In this document: one piece after another, positions 16,647-24,093 of the stretch
Numbering within the stretch: position 1 is the stretch's first letter
Layout of the letters: each line of letters opens with the position of its first letter
Assembly: GCA_964531285.1 (NCBI GenBank)
Contig: CAZHDI010000017.1
Coordinates: 1-51,427, forward strand
Length of the DNA stretch: 51,427 bases
DNA from: CAZHDI01 sp964531285
GTDB lineage: Bacteria; Pseudomonadota; Alphaproteobacteria; JAJFIK01
Direction of reading: 5' to 3'
Made by a program: the position numbers and the translations under genes
The notes under the pieces: model-generated
Told to the model about the DNA's origin: nothing
The model's input: only the letters and a program-made list of their open reading frames with translations
Database searches by the model: none

Positions 16647-17684
16647 ATGGCCATCAATGCCGCCGCGCCGCTTGAACTGATGGGCGCCCCCGGCTCACCC
16701 TATACACGGAAGATGCTGGCGATCCTGCGGTACCGACGGATTGCCCATGCCATGCTCTGGGGCGGGAATGCGACGCGCTTGGAGGGCTATCCGGAGCCCA
16801 AGGTGAAATTGCTCCCGACGTTCTTTTTCCCCAAGGACGATGGGGCTCTGGAAGCGGTTGTCGACTCGACATTCATTATACGGCGGCTGGAGGCCATGGT
16901 GCCCGGCCGGTCGGTCCTGCCCATGAACCCGGCGCTCGGGTTTCTCGATTATCTCATCGAGGATTTCGCCGACGAATGGCTCACCAAAGCGATGTTCCAT
17001 TATCGCTGGGCCTATCAGGCGGATATCGACAATGCCGGGCCGCTTTTGACCTTCTGGAACGATCCGACCCTGGACGGCGCGCGTGCTGAGCAATTCGCCA
17101 AATTTATCTCGGACCGTCAGGTGAGCCGGCTCTATGTCGTGGGTTCCAATGCCACGACCGCCGAGACTATCGAGTCGAGCTATAAGCGCACGCTGGATAT
17201 TCTCGATACGCTCATCGAAGGGCAGGGGTTCGTCTTGGGCGGCCGACCCGGAGCTGGCGATTTTGCCCTGTACGGACAGTTGACCCAGCTTGTCACCGTG
17301 GACCCCACACCAGCGGCGGTCGCCAACAAACAAGTGCCGCGTATCCGCGGTTGGATCGACCGGATGGACGATCTTTCGGGGCTCGACCCCAGCGATGCCG
17401 ACTGGATCGCGCCCGATGCCCTGGGCGACCGGTTGCGCCCGCTCTTGACTGAGATCGGCAAGGTCTATGCCCCGTTCCTGATCGCCAATGCCCAGGCGGC
17501 TCAGTCCGGTGCCAAAGAGTTCGTGACCGAGATCGACGGACGCCCCTGGACCCAGCCGACCTTCCCCTATCAGGCCAAGTGTCTGGGGTGGATCCGCGAT
17601 GCCTATGGCGCGCTCGACGAAAAGCACCGGGCAATGGTCGATGGTCTCTTGGACGGGACCGGCGTGGAGTTGATGCTGCGTTGA
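16647..17684 (+). CDS. Long GST-like protein, paralogue 2
   Basis: A 345-residue GST-fold protein. The N-domain begins LELMGAPGSPYTRKMLAIL, resembling the SPYxRK start of Ser-type GSTs, though the residue after the loop is not decisive. The C-domain has FHYRWAYQAD, GGRPGAGDFALYGQ and VDPTPAA. The C-terminal extension has WTQPTFPYQAKCLGWIRDAYGALDEKH in pieces shared with paralogues 1 and 3. The ATG follows GGGAGGACAGCACC. It ends 6 bp before the convergent DUF1330-like gene. Role: probably glutathione conjugation or glutathione-assisted isomerisation or dehalogenation; unproven. Confidence 0.8.
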   Translation: MAINAAAPLELMGAPGSPYTRKMLAILRYRRIAHAMLWGGNATRLEGYPEPKVKLLPTFFFPKDDGALEAVVDSTFIIRRLEAMVPGRSVLPMNPALGFLDYLIEDFADEWLTKAMFHYRWAYQADIDNAGPLLTFWNDPTLDGARAEQFAKFISDRQVSRLYVVGSNATTAETIESSYKRTLDILDTLIEGQGFVLGGRPGAGDFALYGQLTQLVTVDPTPAAVANKQVPRIRGWIDRMDDLSGLDPSDADWIAPDALGDRLRPLLTEIGKVYAPFLIANAQAAQSGAKEFVTEIDGRPWTQPTFPYQAKCLGWIRDAYGALDEKHRAMVDGLLDGTGVELMLR

Positions 17685-17690
17685 TGGCGT

Positions 17691-18320
17691 TTATCGCCGC
17701 CGGGCAAAGACCACGTCCGCAAGGCCGGCGAGGGCGATAAAGAGCAGGGCAAGGAGAAGACGCGGGTCACCTGGGTTCAGGGTTGGTGCCACGGGGAAGG
17801 CGATCGTCTTTTCCAGAGCGGCCATCTTGTAGTCGTGCCGGTCAGTGAAGCGGGGATCGAAGGCGATTTCCAACATGTCCCGGCGGCTGCGATAGCGCAT
17901 AAGGGCAGCGGTTTCCCATCGGTCCGCGCCCTCGATCCCGACAAGATCGAGCGCATCCGAAACGCTGGTTCCCGCAAAGATCGGATGGCATGCCCGCCGG
18001 AACAGTTCCGGATACATGAATTCCATATAATGACCCATCAAGGCGGTGCTGGGTGCGCCCTCGCCGGTGGCGGGCAGCGTTGGCGGATCCTCCACCAGAT
18101 CCAGCAGATTGACCATGATGAACTGACGCCCGTCATCCTCTTCGGCAAAGCGGCGGATCCGGTCCAGATCCTCAAGGCCGCCGCTTCTCTCTCCGGCGAG
18201 GGTCAGATAGCGGTCGATTTCTTCGGCCGTCAGCGGACCGGACAGCGGCGTGTACCAGAGCCAGAACAGTGCATAAAGAAGGGCCGGAAGGCCCCAGATC
18301 GCCAGCCGGATGATGCGCAT
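17691..18320 (-). CDS. Membrane-anchored DUF1330-like protein
   Basis: A 209-residue protein starting at the ATG at 18320 (MRIIRLAIWGLPALLYALFW), where a membrane segment begins at once; the frame upstream overlaps the previous gene and is not used. A second membrane helix lies at the C-terminus (LLLALLFIALAGLADVVFA). The middle part has FIMVNLLDLVED and a pattern like the DUF1330-type dimeric alpha/beta barrel, also seen in the soluble protein at 22142-22606 (shared FMVNLL). It is the last gene of the six-gene operon. Function unknown. Confidence 0.7.
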   Translation of the reverse strand: MRIIRLAIWGLPALLYALFWLWYTPLSGPLTAEEIDRYLTLAGERSGGLEDLDRIRRFAEEDDGRQFIMVNLLDLVEDPPTLPATGEGAPSTALMGHYMEFMYPELFRRACHPIFAGTSVSDALDLVGIEGADRWETAALMRYRSRRDMLEIAFDPRFTDRHDYKMAALEKTIAFPVAPTLNPGDPRLLLALLFIALAGLADVVFARRR

Positions 18321-18358
18321 GTCAGTTTGCCCCTTGAGCCCCTTGGCCGTACCGCCGT

Positions 18359-19261
18359 TCAGCCTTCGGTCTTGTCGTCTTTGACGATCCGGAAGCCGAT
18401 ATGGTTGGTCGAAAAATCGATGTCCTGCGGCTGGCGCGCGGCGGGTCTGTAGCGCCGGCAGAAGGACTCCGCACACAGATAAGATCCGCCCTTCAAGGTG
18501 TATTGCCCGGTTGCGCCGAACGGCGTGTCGGTCCATTCCCACACATTGCCGATCAGATCGACGGCACCGTTCCGGTCCGCCGGAAAGCAGCCGACCGGTG
18601 CAATGCCCTTGACGCCGTCGGCGCCTGTATCCTGAAGCGGGAACAAGCCCTGCCAGGTATTGGCACGGGGTGTTCCGTCCTCGTCATAGGCGCCGGATTT
18701 GGCGCGTTCGGGATCGGGCAGGCCAAGGCTGGCCGCATATTCCCATTCCAGTTCCGTCGGCAGGCGCCCGCCCGCCCACGCGGCATAGGCCCGCGCATCG
18801 TTGAGCGAGACATGGATGACCGGATAGTCTTCGCGTCCGTCGATGGAGGTGCCCGGTCCGCCGGGCGTGCGCCATGTGGCATCGCGCTGGAGCCGCCAGC
18901 CGCTGCCGCCTTTCCCGTCGAGAGGCCCGAACAGCCCGGATCCGCCATCGGCGCGGGTGCTGGCAGAGGTGCGCTCGGCATCGGTCACATAGCCGCTCTC
19001 GGCCACGAAGGCCGCGAATTGCCGGTTGGTGACCTCATGGGTCTGGATCGAAAATCCGTCTACGGACATGCGCACGGTCGGAGTTTCTTCCGGGTAGACC
19101 GGTCCGGCATTCTTGATGAACGCGCCATCGGGCAGGGTGATGAAGGTTCCATAGCGCTCGGCGTCAAGGCCGCAGCCGCCGGCAAGGCGCGCCGTGCCGG
19201 TTTCGTCGCCGCAGGCGGCCAAGCCCACAAGCATCGCAAGGCTCATCGCGGTCCGGATCAT
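18359..19261 (-). CDS. Formylglycine-generating enzyme (SUMF1) family lipoprotein
   Basis: A 300-residue protein. The N-terminus is a lipoprotein signal with LAAC (Cys17). The FGE-sulfatase domain follows: TNRQFAAFVAESGYVTDAER, HVSLNDARAYAAWAGGRLPT, ELEWEYAA, GNVWEWTD and GGSYLCAESFCRRYRPAAR. Cys263 and Cys268 match the two catalytic cysteines (Cys336/Cys341) of human FGE with the same spacing, so it may be a true Cys-to-formylglycine oxidase and not only a binding homologue. No sulfatase is encoded in the window. Its ATG overlaps the upstream TetR stop (ATGA), so the two are translationally coupled. Confidence 0.87.
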   Translation of the reverse strand: MIRTAMSLAMLVGLAACGDETGTARLAGGCGLDAERYGTFITLPDGAFIKNAGPVYPEETPTVRMSVDGFSIQTHEVTNRQFAAFVAESGYVTDAERTSASTRADGGSGLFGPLDGKGGSGWRLQRDATWRTPGGPGTSIDGREDYPVIHVSLNDARAYAAWAGGRLPTELEWEYAASLGLPDPERAKSGAYDEDGTPRANTWQGLFPLQDTGADGVKGIAPVGCFPADRNGAVDLIGNVWEWTDTPFGATGQYTLKGGSYLCAESFCRRYRPAARQPQDIDFSTNHIGFRIVKDDKTEG

Positions 19262-19899
19262 AAGCCCTCCAACAAGCGATTGACGCTGTGGCGCAGCACC
19301 GCCTCGGTTTTGGCCGCATCGAGACCCATATCCTGGCGCAGGCGCCGCCAGGATGTGAAGCTTAGGCTCATGTCGAGGGCGGCCAGCGTGATCGGATCGT
19401 TCTTCACGGCGGCGGGCAGTATCGCGGCCAGCGCAGCGCGTTCCAGCTCGCAGAAACGGGCATGATCGTCCGCAAGGAACGATGATTGGAAGCGGCGCAG
19501 ATCCGCGCCCACTTTCAGCGGCATGATGTGTTCATAGATGGCGGCGCGGCGGGTGATCATTTCATCCATCCGTCCGCGCCAGGTGTCTGCTTCGAAGGGA
19601 GCGTTCGTCTGCGGGCGGACTTCGGATTCGATGACCTGCGCCATCTCCCGGTACAGGCTGTCGATATCGTCGAAATGCCGGAACACGGTGCGCAGGCTCA
19701 CCCCAGACGACTGCGCGACATCGGCCGCGCCGGGATGCATATTGCCCGACCGCATGAGGTCAATGATGGCTTCGATGATCCGTTGACGGCTGCGCTCGCC
19801 GCGCGCCCGGCGGCCGTCGGTGGTGCCGTCACCAGCCGCGCCGTCCTCGGGCCTCTCGCCGGTCTCTGTCGTCACCTCTTGTGCTTCGGTGGTACGCAC
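19258..19899 (-). CDS. TetR family regulator embedded in the operon
   Basis: A 213-residue protein. I place the start at the GTG at 19899 (VRTTEAQEVTTETG) because AGGAG lies about 9 bases upstream and the previous gene stops at 19923; the longer open frame runs back through that gene. A disordered acidic N-terminal stretch of about 35 residues is followed by a helix-turn-helix (VAQSSGVSLRTVFRHFDDID) and a helical C-terminal domain. It lies inside the operon between the DUF2855 and FGE-like genes. It probably regulates the operon promoter near 22607-22923 (inference). Confidence 0.83.
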   Translation of the reverse strand: MRTTEAQEVTTETGERPEDGAAGDGTTDGRRARGERSRQRIIEAIIDLMRSGNMHPGAADVAQSSGVSLRTVFRHFDDIDSLYREMAQVIESEVRPQTNAPFEADTWRGRMDEMITRRAAIYEHIMPLKVGADLRRFQSSFLADDHARFCELERAALAAILPAAVKNDPITLAALDMSLSFTSWRRLRQDMGLDAAKTEAVLRHSVNRLLEGL

Positions 19900-19922
19900 C
19901 GGTTCGGTCTCCTGGGTTGGAC

Positions 19923-21008
19923 TTAGCGGATCGAAACGACGATGCCGCGATTGGGCGAGACTTTGTTGTCGAGCATGTCCCGCCAGACCGCAGCCGCGCT
20001 GTCGGCGCCGTGGATGGTCTCCATACTCATCCGGTCGCGGATCGCCTTGGCCATTTCGACACTGGCCATGGAGGCTTTCTGGAAGACAACGCCCGGCCCC
20101 CATTCCTCGTCCCGGCGGGCCATATGGGCCGGTGCGAAGAAGAATTGCGGCGTAGCGCCCGGCAAGTCCTTCGGCACGCCGCCGGCCTCCCAATGGGTGG
20201 CGCCGACCCGGCAACTTTCGACCATGCGGTCCTGAAAGTGATGGTGAAGGCGTTCCAGCAGCGCACCGTCCCCGGACATATCGACAAAGGCCGCGGGGCG
20301 GCCGGCGTCGAGCGTTTCGGCGTCATGGTAGCTGACGACCCGGTCATAAGTGCCCAGACCCGTCACAAAGTCCTTATTGCCCGGGGAGGTGAGCCCCACG
20401 ACATCCTGCGTTACCGCCGGATCGTGATGCAGCATGTGCGCAAGACCGAAGCCGGTTTTGGACGAGGCCGAACCGATCAGCACCTGTTCGGCGCCGAAAA
20501 AATCATGTGCGATCAGATAATCGTAGAGCACGTAGGATGTGGCAAAGAGCGGAAACAGAATGCAGCGTTCCGCGTCCATGGTCTTCAGTACGTCCGGGTC
20601 GGTCGCGGTGCGGGTGTACCGGTTATAAAGGGCGGGCAGATCGGACCGGTGAGCCGCGCCGTCGGTCATCGACCCGCGGGTGAGCTTGCCCGGTTCCAGC
20701 ACGGCATGGCTGGCCATGGGGAAGAAGCCCCAGACCCGTTCGCCCAAGGCAACGTCCGAATGCGCGCTTTCGACGACACGGCCGAACCCCCACACCGGAA
20801 CCTTCCCCCACGGATCGTCCGCCGGATAATAGTTCCAGTAGCCGATGGCGTCGCCCGACACCGCGTAGCTGACATTGTTGGCCGTCAGCCCGAATGTCTC
20901 GATCTCCATCAGCACCGCGCCCTGGCCCAGCGCCGGCTTGGGCTTGGTGACGATTTTGGTGGTCCGAAGGTCGCCTCGGTCGACCCAGAGTTCGGTCACG
21001 GTGGTCAT
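19923..21008 (-). CDS. DUF2855 family protein (MDR-like fold)
   Basis: A 361-residue DUF2855 protein, full length. The family resembles medium-chain dehydrogenases: a GroES-like N-half (ALGQGAVLMEIETFGLTANN, YWNYYPADDPWGKVPVWGFG) and a Rossmann-like half with QVLIGSASSKTGFGLA in the nucleotide-binding position. Zinc ligands of alcohol dehydrogenases are not evident. The reaction is unknown; a reductase on a CoA- or glutathione-bound intermediate is one possibility. It sits between the MBL-fold gene (54-bp gap) and the TetR gene. Confidence 0.87.
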   Translation of the reverse strand: MTTVTELWVDRGDLRTTKIVTKPKPALGQGAVLMEIETFGLTANNVSYAVSGDAIGYWNYYPADDPWGKVPVWGFGRVVESAHSDVALGERVWGFFPMASHAVLEPGKLTRGSMTDGAAHRSDLPALYNRYTRTATDPDVLKTMDAERCILFPLFATSYVLYDYLIAHDFFGAEQVLIGSASSKTGFGLAHMLHHDPAVTQDVVGLTSPGNKDFVTGLGTYDRVVSYHDAETLDAGRPAAFVDMSGDGALLERLHHHFQDRMVESCRVGATHWEAGGVPKDLPGATPQFFFAPAHMARRDEEWGPGVVFQKASMASVEMAKAIRDRMSMETIHGADSAAAVWRDMLDNKVSPNRGIVVSIR

Positions 21009-21062
21009 GGCGTTCCGTCCCTTTCGGATCTCCTGTCATGTCCACCGCATTCGACCGGCGGA

Positions 21063-22139
21063 TCAGAACCTGTGCTCGTAGGTGATCGTGTCGCTGCCTT
21101 TGGGCAGGCTGATCAAGAGACCATCTTTGGCCACCGTGATCGGCCCGTCAAACTCGCTCGCCGCATCGCCCATGAACGCGGGGATCAGCAGGTCGCTCGG
21201 CAGAGGCGGGACGATGTGATAGAGCACGAGATCATCGACCCCGGCCTCGCGGGCGGCCCGCGCCGCATCTTCCGGCGAGGCGTGATAGTCGAGAATATCG
21301 TTGAAAATTTTCGCGATATTGGCGCGCCCAGCATCGCTGGCGGCGTCTGCCATGGTTTTGACCATGGTCGGTTGCAGCGCTTCATGCAGCAGCAGATCCG
21401 CGCCCTTGGACGCTTCAACCAGCCGGGGATCGTAGACCGTGTCGCCGCTGATGACGACCGACCGGTCGGCATAGTCGACCCGGAAGCCGACCGCCGGCTC
21501 AACCGGCGCATGGTCGACCGGGAAGGCCGTGACGGTGACGCCGCCGTTTTCATAAACGACCAAGGTGCCCTCAGGAACCGTGATTTCCTGCGCAACCCCG
21601 CCGAAGCCGCTCGGCGGAGCGACGACTTCCGTGTGGTGCTCAATCCGATAGGTGCTGTCGAGCTGGTAGGCCATATTAAAGCCGGCCACGACCTGAGCGG
21701 TCCCCACAGGACCGATGATAGGCAACGGCGATGTGTTGGAAGCGCCGATCCAGCGCTGGAGCAGCAACTCGCCCAAGCCGTCCATGTGATCCGAATGCAG
21801 ATGGGTCAGGAAGGCTTGGTCGATCAGCCCGAGCGGCATGCCCATCCGCGACAGATTGCGGACCGAGCCACTGCCGGAGTCGAAGATGAGGCGTTGGTCC
21901 CCGGCGAGGACCCCAACACAGGGGCCGGCGCGAACAACATCAGGCATGGGCGAACCGCTGCCGCACATGAACACATGAATGCCGTCGTCCAGATCCGCCA
22001 GCGGATCGGCCGCAATATTCGCAGTGAAACCTCGCTCGAACAGGCGTTCGGCTATGGGCCGTTCGAAGGCCCGAAAGGCAAGGAGGGCGCCGCCGATCAG
22101 CACGATGACAATGCCGAGAATCCAAAGCAGACGGTTCAT
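21063..22139 (-). CDS. Membrane-anchored metallo-beta-lactamase-fold hydrolase
   Basis: A 358-residue protein with an N-terminal membrane or signal-anchor helix (residues 4-23, LLWILGIVIVLIGGALLAF) and a metallo-beta-lactamase domain of the RNase Z/arylsulfatase-like subgroup. The metal motif is THLHSDHMDG (His113, His115, Asp117, His118), with later ligand-type segments FPVDHAPVEP, ISGDTVYDPR and LVLYHIVPP. It probably hydrolyses an ester or thioester outside the cytoplasm; the topology is inferred. It begins 2 bp after the upstream DUF1330-like gene stops, so they are coupled. Confidence 0.87.
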   Translation of the reverse strand: MNRLLWILGIVIVLIGGALLAFRAFERPIAERLFERGFTANIAADPLADLDDGIHVFMCGSGSPMPDVVRAGPCVGVLAGDQRLIFDSGSGSVRNLSRMGMPLGLIDQAFLTHLHSDHMDGLGELLLQRWIGASNTSPLPIIGPVGTAQVVAGFNMAYQLDSTYRIEHHTEVVAPPSGFGGVAQEITVPEGTLVVYENGGVTVTAFPVDHAPVEPAVGFRVDYADRSVVISGDTVYDPRLVEASKGADLLLHEALQPTMVKTMADAASDAGRANIAKIFNDILDYHASPEDAARAAREAGVDDLVLYHIVPPLPSDLLIPAFMGDAASEFDGPITVAKDGLLISLPKGSDTITYEHRF

Positions 22140-22141
22140 GA

Positions 22142-22606
22142 TCAGGTGTCTCCGCTATCGATGATCTGATGCAACCAATCCGGGACCGGAGCATCGTTGG
22201 TGAGCGTGGTTTCGATATTGAGCTGGCCTTTGAGCCCCGCGCTGCGATGGACCGCGATCTCCCGCCATTCGGACGATATGGACATTTGCAGCAGGGCCTT
22301 CCGGTTGGGATAGACCGCAATGGCGATCTCATCCCACAGGTCCTCGACCTGGCCGAGTGCCAGAAAGGTGACGTCGGCGACGAAGATTGCCTTGCCGCCG
22401 AACTTCTCGATCAAGTCCGACACTGCGCGGCCGTAAATCATATAGGCTTCGCGGCCGGTCAGCGTGGTTGCCCGGCCGTCCTCGTACTCCGCCTTGTCCT
22501 TGAACGTGAGCAGGTTGACCATGAAGATCGGCCCCTTGGGTCCGTCCTGCATCATCTGTTCGATCTGCTTGGGATCGGAGGGCATCACTTCGTTGATCAC
22601 GCGCAT
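22142..22606 (-). CDS. DUF1330-like dimeric alpha/beta barrel protein
   Basis: A 154-residue soluble protein starting at the ATG at 22606, preceded by GGGAGGCGAACCCG. The segment GPIFMVNLLTFKDKAEYE and the following helix-strand pattern (YMIYGRAVSDLIEKFGGKAI) match DUF1330-type proteins, small dimeric alpha/beta barrels of unknown enzymatic role related in fold to EthD and monooxygenase-like proteins. It is the first gene of the six-gene minus-strand operon; the promoter should lie in the 317-bp spacer shared with the divergent GST gene. Confidence 0.8.
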   Translation of the reverse strand: MRVINEVMPSDPKQIEQMMQDGPKGPIFMVNLLTFKDKAEYEDGRATTLTGREAYMIYGRAVSDLIEKFGGKAIFVADVTFLALGQVEDLWDEIAIAVYPNRKALLQMSISSEWREIAVHRSAGLKGQLNIETTLTNDAPVPDWLHQIIDSGDT

Positions 22607-22806
22607 CGGGTTCGCCTCCCTCTCATGCCGAGTGCTGATTGTCGCGTTTATTCTACGCTCGTCGTCGTTGAGCCGATACCCGCCGTACAGCCACTTGGCA
22701 CCGAGAGGGACGGCTGCTCGCCGAGCCAACCCCTCCTGGGCCGTCTCGACCGCGCCGTGCGATGGTCTGGCGGTCTTAATGCCACGGCATCTCCCCCCGG
22801 GTGAAG

Positions 22807-22824
22807 GCCGGTTTTACGACCGGC
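22807..22824. promoter_or_regulatory. Inverted repeat GCCGGTTTTACGACCGGC
   Basis: Perfect 6-base arms with a 6-base centre in the divergent spacer between the DUF1330 operon and GST paralogue 3. Candidate operator or leader hairpin. Confidence 0.4.
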
Positions 22825-22850
22825 TCATCGTATCCGCATCACATTATATG

Positions 22851-22869
22851 TTGTCATTGAGGGTGACAA
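22851..22869. promoter_or_regulatory. Inverted repeat TTGTCA-N7-TGACAA
   Basis: Perfect 6-base arms with a 7-base centre (ATTGAGGG region), about 55 bp upstream of the GST start at 22924. A 19-bp span is typical for a dimeric repressor. Candidate operator for the operon TetR. Confidence 0.45.
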
Positions 22870-22923
22870 AAAGCAACGGTAAGCTACCGGTCTACACTGT
22901 CTCCCATAGCACAGGCTACGATC

Positions 22924-24087
22924 ATGACAGGCCAGCCCTACACGCTCTACGGCATGCCCGGCTCTCTCTATACCGCCAAGGCACGATCTTATCTCCGTAA
23001 ACAGACTATTCCCTTTGTCGAGCGGGCAGCCGGGCACCCGGCGTTTCGCGAGCAGATCCTCCCCAAGATCGGGCGTTGGATTATTCCGGTGGTGGTGACC
23101 CCGGAGGGCGCGGTGCTTCAGGACGGGTCCGCGATCATCGATCATTTCGAGGCCCTCGGCACGATGCCCCAGCCCGCCATGGTCGACGCGCCCTGTCAGC
23201 AGGCGGTCTCCTATCTGTTTGAACTTTTCGGAGGCGAGGGACTGCTGCGTCCGGCCATGCATTACCGCTGGAACTTCGACGATACCAATCTGGCGTTCCT
23301 GGCGGATGATTTCGTGGCTGGATTGGCGCCGGGTACTGACAGTGAGCAGGCGGATCAGTTTTTCTCTACCGCGAGCAAACGGATGCGCCAGGCAACCAAG
23401 CTGTTCGGTGTGACGCCCGCGTCAATCCCGACCGTTGAAGCAGCCTATGCGGAGTTCCTGAGCCTGTTCAACGCGCATCTCAAGACGGCGCCGTATCTGC
23501 TCGGCGGCCGGCCGACCCTGGGCGATTACGGATTGATCGCACCGCTGTATCCGCATCTGGGCCGCGATCCCTATCCGGCCACCTTGATGAAACAGACGGC
23601 GCCCGCGGTCTGGCGGTGGACGGAACGGATGAATGTGCCCGAACAACGCGCCGGCGATTATCTCGATTGCGATGAGGCGGTCTTCGCGGATGACGATGTG
23701 CCGGACACGCTCAAGGCGCTGATGGCCTATATTGCCGAGGAGTATCTCCCGGAGATCGACGCCCATGTTGCCTTTGCCAATGATTGGCTCGCGGCGCGGC
23801 CGGATCTCGCGGCCGGCACCAACGGGCTCGACAAGCCGGGCGAGCGGACGATCGGGATGGCGGCGGTCCCCTGGCGCGGTACGACCATCGAAACCGGGGT
23901 GATGCCGTACCGGTTCTATTTGCTTCAGCGGCTCCAGGATCATTTCGATGCCTGCGATGATCACGGCCGCGCCCGGATCACAGCGGTGTTTCGCGAGACC
24001 GGGCTGGAGCGGATGCTCCATATCCGGACCAAACGGCCGGTCGAGCGCCGGGACCATCTGGAGGTCTGGGGAACGCCGCGGTCCTGA
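22924..24087 (+). CDS. Long GST-like protein, paralogue 3
   Basis: A 387-residue GST-fold protein. The N-domain begins YTLYGMPGSLYTAKARSYLR and has IPVVVTPEGAVLQDGSAI in the glutathione-site loop. The helical domain has MHYRWNFDD and GGRPTLGDYGLIAPLYP with the DPYPA motif. The C-terminal extension has PWRGTTIETGVMPYRFYLLQ, corresponding to the extensions of paralogues 1 and 2. It is divergently transcribed from the DUF1330/MBL/DUF2855/FGE operon, so probably co-regulated, and ends 6 bp from the convergent giant membrane-protein gene. Confidence 0.8.
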   Translation: MTGQPYTLYGMPGSLYTAKARSYLRKQTIPFVERAAGHPAFREQILPKIGRWIIPVVVTPEGAVLQDGSAIIDHFEALGTMPQPAMVDAPCQQAVSYLFELFGGEGLLRPAMHYRWNFDDTNLAFLADDFVAGLAPGTDSEQADQFFSTASKRMRQATKLFGVTPASIPTVEAAYAEFLSLFNAHLKTAPYLLGGRPTLGDYGLIAPLYPHLGRDPYPATLMKQTAPAVWRWTERMNVPEQRAGDYLDCDEAVFADDDVPDTLKALMAYIAEEYLPEIDAHVAFANDWLAARPDLAAGTNGLDKPGERTIGMAAVPWRGTTIETGVMPYRFYLLQRLQDHFDACDDHGRARITAVFRETGLERMLHIRTKRPVERRDHLEVWGTPRS

Positions 24088-24093
24088 CCGGCG

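Larger units (their letters stand above)
22607..22923. other. Divergent promoter region, 317 bp
   Basis: No gene recognised. It separates the six-gene operon (minus) from GST paralogue 3 (plus). Two inverted repeats are visible: GCCGGT-TTTACG-ACCGGC at 22807-22824 and TTGTCA-N7-TGACAA at 22851-22869, with AT-rich ACATTATATG between them as a possible -10 element. Either repeat could be the operator of the TetR protein encoded at 19258-19899. Confidence 0.5.

Noticed and set aside
19900..20214. N-terminal extension of the TetR gene
   Set aside because: It overlaps the DUF2855 gene in another frame and is Arg/Gly-rich without homology; GTG 19899 with AGGAG upstream is a better start.
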